Both the position numbers and the translations under genes were made by a program. Shown here in pieces: positions 63,017 through 64,000 of a stretch of DNA of 64,000 bases. How positions within the stretch are numbered: position 1 is the stretch's first letter; every line of letters begins with the position of its first letter. The notes beneath the pieces were generated by a model. The model made no database searches. It was not told the DNA's origin and saw nothing but the letters and a program-made list of their open reading frames with translations. This DNA is from Faucicola osloensis_C (lineage in GTDB: Bacteria; Pseudomonadota; Gammaproteobacteria; Pseudomonadales; Moraxellaceae), in the NCBI GenBank assembly GCA_019353055.1, contig JABAHL010000011.1, positions 21,207-85,206 on the forward strand. Direction: 5' to 3'.

Positions 63017-63890
63017 CTATCGCATAATTCTTTTTAATTTAGCCTCATTTAACCAACTGGGGAACTCTTCTAATAAAAGCTCATACAAGCGCTCATCGCT
63101 GATACCAGTGATACGCTCTAACTCGAAGAAATTGCAATTATCAATAATACGGCCTGTCATATCATCGAGTTTTTCAAGCACCCCATAATTGCGACCGCCA
63201 ATTCCAACAAACTGCCAAAAAATGGGTAGCGTTGCTGCCTGCGTTAAAACCTTTTGCATTTGCCTGCCACTGCCCACACCACCATCGGAGATAAACAACA
63301 CATACACAGGGACACCATCGTTAAACTGCTGATAATAATTAATCACTGCTTCAATCGCTGGTATTTCTTGATTGATCCTTGCGCCCACCTGCCAGTTGCG
63401 CCAACCGCGCTTGGTTGTTTGAATAAATTGATTTACATTGGTTAAAGTGACATCATCAAGCTGCGTGGTATATTGAGCAAATGCCCAACATTCAAAACTA
63501 CCGTCATTGTCAAAGTTAATTGCCAATGGCATAAGACGATCAACCACTTTTTGCACATCGCCATTATGATATTGATGGTTCATTGAGCCTGAGGCATCTA
63601 GCACTAAAGCGACACGTGCTTGTACATCAAGTAGGTTTTTCTTTTCCAGTTGTATCAGTGACTTTTTGGTTAAATCGATAATGCTGGCGTTACCTGTTTT
63701 CTCTGCTTTTTCTAAGGAAATCTTCTTTTTTAAATCAATTTTGGATAGTTGTGGGGTAATAGGCGAAGTTGGTGCGGCTTGTATAGGCGCTTCTTCAGCC
63801 ACTTCACCACCGAAATGCTTGATTAAGGCTGCCAATCCACCATTAAATCCTTGTCCCACTGCATTCATGCGCCAAATATTATCTTTTTTA
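63017..63890 (-). pseudogene. terF: terF copy 2, 5' part removed by an IS
   Basis: The vWA half of TerF, in frame from base 63890 to the stop at 63017, including MIDAS DASGSMN and FISDGGVGSG. It reads KDNIWRMNAVGQGFNGGLAALIKHFGG and then agrees with copy 1 (52090-53391) apart from about 20 residues and a different final segment (LKRIMR against VKGVIRN). Upstream of the K codon at 63888 the sequence switches to the IS, so the TerD-like N-terminus is absent. An ATG at 63868 might allow expression of the 283-residue vWA part. Forms a direct repeat with copy 1. Confidence 0.88.
63039..63890. repeat. 852-bp direct repeat, right copy (terF)
   Basis: Partner of 52115-52966, same orientation, offset 10,924 bp, about 97% identical by hand count. 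The match ends exactly at the IS junction. Confidence 0.92.
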
Positions 63891-64000
63891 CTGAAGTTAC
63901 GCAGCCCTTTAAAAAAGCGCTATCATAACAAAAAAAGCAGTCAGCGAGAGTAAACAAATGAACAAAGACATGATAGAACTCTACAGCGACTACCTCATCG
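63891..64000 (+). mobile_element. Left end of an insertion sequence with start of transposase
   Basis: Sequence homology to terF copy 1 stops at 63890 and new sequence begins with CTGAAGTTACGCAGCCC. An ATG at 63958 opens MNKDMIELYSDYLI and runs past the window edge. The start and size of the lead (67 bp) suit a transposase gene next to a terminal inverted repeat. IS family not assigned; the right end is outside the window. Confidence 0.7.
63958..64000 (+). CDS. Probable transposase, N-terminal fragment
   Basis: The first 14 codons MNKDMIELYSDYLI are seen, with GAG about 11 bases before the ATG (AGCGAGAGTAAACAA). Placement immediately inside a DNA segment that interrupts terF supports a transposase. 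The family cannot be named from so few residues. Confidence 0.6.
   Translation, partial: MNKDMIELYSDYLI

Overview
The window reads as chromosomal DNA of a Moraxellaceae gammaproteobacterium, most like Moraxella (M. osloensis group) or a close relative. The basis is the moderate, roughly mid-40s GC content, the protein sequences of the housekeeping genes (glnD, rapZ, panBC, pcnB, dsbA, ubiG, gacS, cysM) and a complete leucine/isovalerate catabolic cluster. The species call is inference, because no search could be run.

Left part (1-46 kb) is ordinary core genome. In order: the 3' part of hemA; glnD; the exporter sotB; darP; rapZ-panC; panB; folK-pcnB; a ComEA-like DNA-binding protein; mazG; ugd and a phosphomannomutase; dsbA; ubiG-gph-SDR; a YbiI-type zinc finger; a ClsC-type cardiolipin synthase; a crotonase; the hybrid sensor kinase gacS; cysM; a PolB-like exonuclease overlapping a fumarylacetoacetate-hydrolase gene; a PreP-like M16 protease; and a PfkB sugar/nucleoside kinase. 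A six-gene minus-strand liu cluster follows (acyl-CoA synthetase, liuB, liuC, liuD, liuE, liuA), which converts isovaleryl-CoA to acetoacetate plus acetyl-CoA. Then come small envelope and stress genes (lipoprotein, SirB-like, bolA, UPF0756, M48 protease). Short imperfect tandem duplications of 9, 15 or 24 bp recur here (panC tail, panB leader, mazG-ugd spacer, two places in gacS).

Right part (46.1-64 kb) begins at a tRNA-Gly(GCC) gene and looks like an accessory island: mixed orientation, AT-rich spacers, gene fragments, plasmid-type ParA, and an insertion sequence entering at the right edge. It carries a UvrD-type helicase, a secreted small protein, a metallophosphoesterase next to a P-loop kinase/RNA-ligase fusion, a terF gene (TerD plus vWA), a ParA/ribbon-helix-helix pair, a PP2C phosphatase, an unknown gene with a decayed copy beside it, a truncated Sir2 protein, a possible uracil-DNA-glycosylase-like protein, a WYL regulator, a TerD-trypsin fusion, terZ, terD and a second terF copy cut by the IS.

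The main candidate system is this Ter (tellurium-resistance type) stress module joined to nucleic-acid repair enzymes. TerD-family proteins are known calcium-binding proteins. The vWA, PP2C and protease parts suggest a phosphorylation- and proteolysis-based response. The kinase, phosphoesterase and RNA ligase could together heal and seal broken RNA. The two terF copies form an 852-bp direct repeat, about 97% identical by hand count, exactly 10,924 bp apart. The intervening DNA could therefore be lost by recombination.
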